From assembly GCF_004307995.1 (NCBI RefSeq), contig NZ_SIRE01000006.1, forward strand, positions 124,001-188,000: DNA of 64,000 bases. Reading direction: 5' to 3'. This document shows positions 61,504 to 64,000 of this stretch, piece by piece; within the stretch, counting starts at the first letter, position 1; each line of letters starts with the position of its first letter. The stretch comes from Paenibacillus thalictri. GTDB lineage: Bacteria; Bacillota; Bacilli; Paenibacillales; NBRC-103111. A program made the translations under genes and the position numbers. The notes below the pieces were generated by a model, which was given only the letters and a program-made list of their open reading frames with translations, did not search any database and was not told the DNA's origin.

Positions 61504-62610
61504 ATGAGACCGAAAGAAAGGATCAGCCCGTCGCAAATGGCGCTGATGTTATGCGCCTTCATGTTGGGCTCGTCGATCGTATTTATACCCAGTCCCGCCA
61601 TTGCCGCGGCCGGCAACGATACTTGGCTGTCATTGCTTCTGTCGGGCGCACTGGGCATGTTGGGCTTAGCCAGCGTGTTGTATTTGCATCGCTTGTTTCC
61701 GGATATGTCGTTTATCCAATATTTCAACATCGTCTTTGGCCGCTGGGTCGGAACCGTGCTCGGAGCCTTCATTTTACTCGTGCTGGTCGTTATGATCGCC
61801 AACATTACCGTGGGTGTCGGGGCTTTTTTTACAAGCACCATGATGGTGGACACTCCCATTTATGTGTTCAACACGCTGATTTTGATCGTCTCCGCCCTCA
61901 CGGCAAGAGCAGGCGTTGAAGTCATGGCGCGGATGTTCAGCTTTTTCCTGATTGTGATGCTTGCCACGATTGTCATTATTCTTATTTGCAACATGACCAA
62001 TTATCACGCCGGAGATTTGCTGCCCCAATTCGCAAAGGGCGTCAAGCCCATTATTCACGGGATGATCATTATGTACGGGTTTCCTTACTCGGAATTGTTT
62101 GTGTTCGCGGCGCTGCTTGGTTTCGTTCGTCCCTTAAAAAGTGAACCGCTCGGAAAACTGATGTATACCGCTTATCTTGTCAACGTTGCGACATTTCTCG
62201 CAGTCATTTTGTGCTCCATTATGGTGTTTGGCTTAGGCGCGGGGGAACGCAAGTTTTCGTTGTATGAACTTGCCCGGGTGATCGAGCTGCCGGGGTTCAT
62301 TGAACGGGTCGAAGCGGTGGCCGGCATTACGCTGATTACCGGATCTTATATCAAATCGACGATTGCGCTGCTGGCGCTCAGCACGGGGTTGTCCCATCTG
62401 CTGAACCTGAAGGATCCGCGAGCGGTGATTTACCCGCTGACTTTGCTTATGATCTTTTTATCGTTAACGATGTTTTCGACGGAAATGGAAGCCCAGACGT
62501 TCTGGACGCTGGGTGTATCTTCCATCAATATATACAGCATATTTTTCCTTATATTCGGTGCTTTGCTTGCATTTGTGCGGTTTCGCAAACGGGCTGCGGA
62601 CGGAAATTGA
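61504..62610 (+). CDS. GerAB-type germination receptor permease, B subunit
   Basis: A 368-residue protein of the amino acid/polyamine/organocation superfamily, spore germination branch, with ten helices. It begins MRPKERISPSQMALMLCAFM and contains PSPAIAAAGNDTWLSLLLSG, YGFPYSELFVFAALLGFVR and the C-terminal helices ending in arginine/lysine. The B subunit binds the germinant. The ATG at 61504 is preferred over the longer frame starting at 61441, which overlaps the D gene. Confidence 0.93.
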   Translation: MRPKERISPSQMALMLCAFMLGSSIVFIPSPAIAAAGNDTWLSLLLSGALGMLGLASVLYLHRLFPDMSFIQYFNIVFGRWVGTVLGAFILLVLVVMIANITVGVGAFFTSTMMVDTPIYVFNTLILIVSALTARAGVEVMARMFSFFLIVMLATIVIILICNMTNYHAGDLLPQFAKGVKPIIHGMIIMYGFPYSELFVFAALLGFVRPLKSEPLGKLMYTAYLVNVATFLAVILCSIMVFGLGAGERKFSLYELARVIELPGFIERVEAVAGITLITGSYIKSTIALLALSTGLSHLLNLKDPRAVIYPLTLLMIFLSLTMFSTEMEAQTFWTLGVSSINIYSIFFLIFGALLAFVRFRKRAADGN

Positions 62611-62696
62611 ACAAACCGTCCCGCCCGGCATGATTCGCTCATGCAGCGTTCACTTGTTCAGCGGCCTCGCAGCGGCCGGCTCGGATTCTGCAGGGG

Positions 62697-62748
62697 TAAA
62701 AAAATACCGCTATTCATTGAGTTATGTAAACTCGATAAATAACGGTAA
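62697..62748 (-). terminator. Rho-independent terminator after telA
   Basis: On the minus strand ACCGTTATT...CGAGTTT pairs with AACTC...AATAGCGGT and is followed by seven T residues, 18 bases after the TelA stop. The remaining gap to the gerB stop holds no gene. Confidence 0.85.
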
Positions 62749-62765
62749 AACGGTAAGGTAAGAAC

Positions 62766-63905
62766 CTAGAAAGACAACTTACTGCCGCCTTCAAGCCGCT
62801 GAATGGCTTGCTCCGCCATATCCGACAGCTGGGAGAACTGATTGATGGTCTCGCGAAGCTTCGGCAGCGCTTCTTGCTTGTAATTGCTGATCGCATCCAA
62901 AGCGGCAAACGAATCGGCAAAAGACTGCTTCAAAGTTTCCACCGAAACGGTCGACTCCACAGCCTGCTTGTAAATGGCTGCGCCCTGATCTTTCAGCATC
63001 TTTGATGTGCCGGCAATCAAGCTGTCCGTCGCTTGCTGCGTTGCAGTGATTTGTTTTAATACAACATTTTGACGGTATAAGGCCCCTGCTACAATGACCG
63101 CATTGCGAAGCGCAGCAACCGTAACGGTATTCGTCCGATCGACGCCGCGGATCAGCTCTTTATTATTCCGCATGACCAGTTCGAAAGAAATGAATCCTTG
63201 CTGGTTGGTTGCAAGCATCGCTTGCATATCCATAACCCGTTGACGCAGCGGGAACAATACTTCTTCCGAGATAAAACGAATGCGATCCGCATCATCACCG
63301 CGAAGTTTCGCCTCAGCTATTTCCTTCTCCAGCGACTCATCCATGAAAGTGGCCAGCTGAATTTCCTTCACCAGCTTTTTGGTCAAATCACGCAGTTTCT
63401 GCTGTTCGATTTCCAATGTGGTGTTATCGTTTTTCAACGTGATCCGGCCTTTATTTAAGGTCTCAATCACACCGGCGATAACCGCATCGGCTTTCTCATA
63501 CCGCTGAAAGTAAGCCCGCAGCGGGTTAAAGAATTTGCCAAGGAAACCCGTTTTGGTAAAGTCGATAAGACTGGGATCCAAATCTTTCAACTGTGCTTGC
63601 AGCTCAGCCAAACCGGTTGCGATAACACTTCCTTCATCGCCCGTCTTCGATAACTGCCCTAAAGTTATTTGCATTAAGGAGTTTTTCTCCGTCGAAGCTT
63701 TCATGGTCGACATACCGAATTTTTCAACTGTCGACATCACTTCCCGCCGGCGATCCAAGGCATCGAAATCCATGGACATAATCGAGTCGACGTTATTTTT
63801 CGCCTGTTCTTGAATTTTTCTTACTTCTTCGGGAACCGGCTTGATTTGCTCCTCGACAACTTGCTTCAACTCTTCGGGACTTGCTATTTCCATCGAAAAA
63901 GACAT
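62766..63905 (-). CDS. telA: Toxic anion resistance protein, TelA family
   Basis: A 379-residue, almost wholly alpha-helical protein matching TelA/YceH: EVRKIQEQAKNNVDSIMSMD at the start, TGFLGKFFNPLRAYFQRYEK in the middle, and FELVMRNNKELIRGVDRTNT then VAALRNAVIVAGALY. The family is associated with tellurite resistance and cell-envelope stress, and in Bacillus with TerD/YceC-type proteins. AGGAGGG precedes the ATG. The function here is inferred from the family name only. Confidence 0.88.
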   Translation of the reverse strand: MSFSMEIASPEELKQVVEEQIKPVPEEVRKIQEQAKNNVDSIMSMDFDALDRRREVMSTVEKFGMSTMKASTEKNSLMQITLGQLSKTGDEGSVIATGLAELQAQLKDLDPSLIDFTKTGFLGKFFNPLRAYFQRYEKADAVIAGVIETLNKGRITLKNDNTTLEIEQQKLRDLTKKLVKEIQLATFMDESLEKEIAEAKLRGDDADRIRFISEEVLFPLRQRVMDMQAMLATNQQGFISFELVMRNNKELIRGVDRTNTVTVAALRNAVIVAGALYRQNVVLKQITATQQATDSLIAGTSKMLKDQGAAIYKQAVESTVSVETLKQSFADSFAALDAISNYKQEALPKLRETINQFSQLSDMAEQAIQRLEGGSKLSF

Positions 63906-63938
63906 AGGTACCCTCCTGAGAATAGTTTTGATTAGCTC

Positions 63939-64000
63939 TTACATCTGAACGTTAAACAGGTTGCCAAGCTTGTAAACCACGTCGTCGGTGTCCGCATTGA
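63939..64000 (-). CDS. C-terminal end of an unidentified gene upstream of telA
   Basis: The last 19 codons read NADTDDVVYKLGNLFNVQM and a TAA at 63939-63941, 33 bases before the TelA start codon. Only this tail is in the window, so I cannot name the family. In related genomes genes for XpaC-like or TerD-like proteins precede telA, but the tail does not decide between these. Confidence 0.6.
   Translation of the reverse strand, partial: NADTDDVVYKLGNLFNVQM

Overview
The window is a chromosomal segment of an endospore-forming member of the Firmicutes, most probably Paenibacillaceae (Paenibacillus, Cohnella or a close relative). The basis is the gene order and the protein families. From the left edge to about 40 kb the order closely follows the Bacillus subtilis segment rluB-spmBA-dacB ... 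scpBA-ribosomal-riboflavin region ... ppiB-lysA-spoVAF/AB/AA-sigF-spoIIAB/AA-dacF-pnp-deoB-xerD-fur-spoIIM-endoQ(yqxK)-nudF-mciZ, with DUF3866, SteA and an Lhr helicase added. Most genes lie on the minus strand. There are no tRNA, rRNA, CRISPR, phage or insertion-sequence features that I can see.

Layout. 0-4 kb: 5' end of rluB, spore cortex/maturation genes spmB, spmA, dacB, then ytfJ and its DUF2953 partner. 4-10.3 kb: condensin factors scpB/scpA, a membrane M50-like protein with an altered active site, and the riboflavin genes ribD-ribE-ribBA-ribH under an FMN riboswitch with its own terminator; a four-hairpin repeat block sits inside this operon between ribE and ribBA. 10.3-21 kb: ppiB, lysA, a reduced spoVA cluster (AA, AB and an AF with an unusual repeat-bearing N-terminus), the spoIIA operon with a near-perfect SigH promoter, dacF, and pyrimidine nucleoside phosphorylase. 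21-32.5 kb: a CuA cupredoxin, an orphan YvyF-like zinc protein, two tiny genes missed by ordinary ORF calling but carrying good SigG and SigE promoters, the nucleoside salvage pair pnp/deoB, xerD, ald, fur, spoIIM, and the cidAB/cidR murein-hydrolase regulators. 32.5-40.5 kb: a DNA-maintenance block (Lhr helicase, endonuclease Q, NudF), the FtsZ inhibitor MciZ and DUF3866. 40.5-45 kb: an efeO-efeB-efeU iron uptake operon behind paired Fur-like boxes. 45-52.7 kb: a methyltransferase, PepT-like peptidase, the 32-residue Prli42 stressosome protein, and a branched-chain 2-oxoacid dehydrogenase operon (lpdV-bkdAA-bkdAB-bkdB). 52.7-55.6 kb: SteA with a GT2 glycosyltransferase and a divergent MraY/WecA-like enzyme. 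55.6-64 kb: a small homing-endonuclease-repeat-like protein, oxidoreductases with an AraC-regulator remnant between them, a gerA-type germinant receptor operon (order A-C-D-B), and a TelA-family protein.

The genes work together mainly in sporulation and germination (compartment-specific sigma factor control, cortex synthesis, dipicolinate channel, germinant receptor, FtsZ shutdown), with nucleoside/riboflavin/lysine metabolism, iron homeostasis and DNA maintenance interleaved. The most interesting things are the two unannotated small sporulation genes near 22.2-22.5 kb, the SteA-glycosyltransferase-MraY-like cluster, the hairpin repeat block in the rib operon, the repeat-expanded SpoVAF, and the MciZ gene running into its convergent neighbour. 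All start sites were chosen by Shine-Dalgarno spacing and family knowledge; promoter calls are by eye against consensus sequences.
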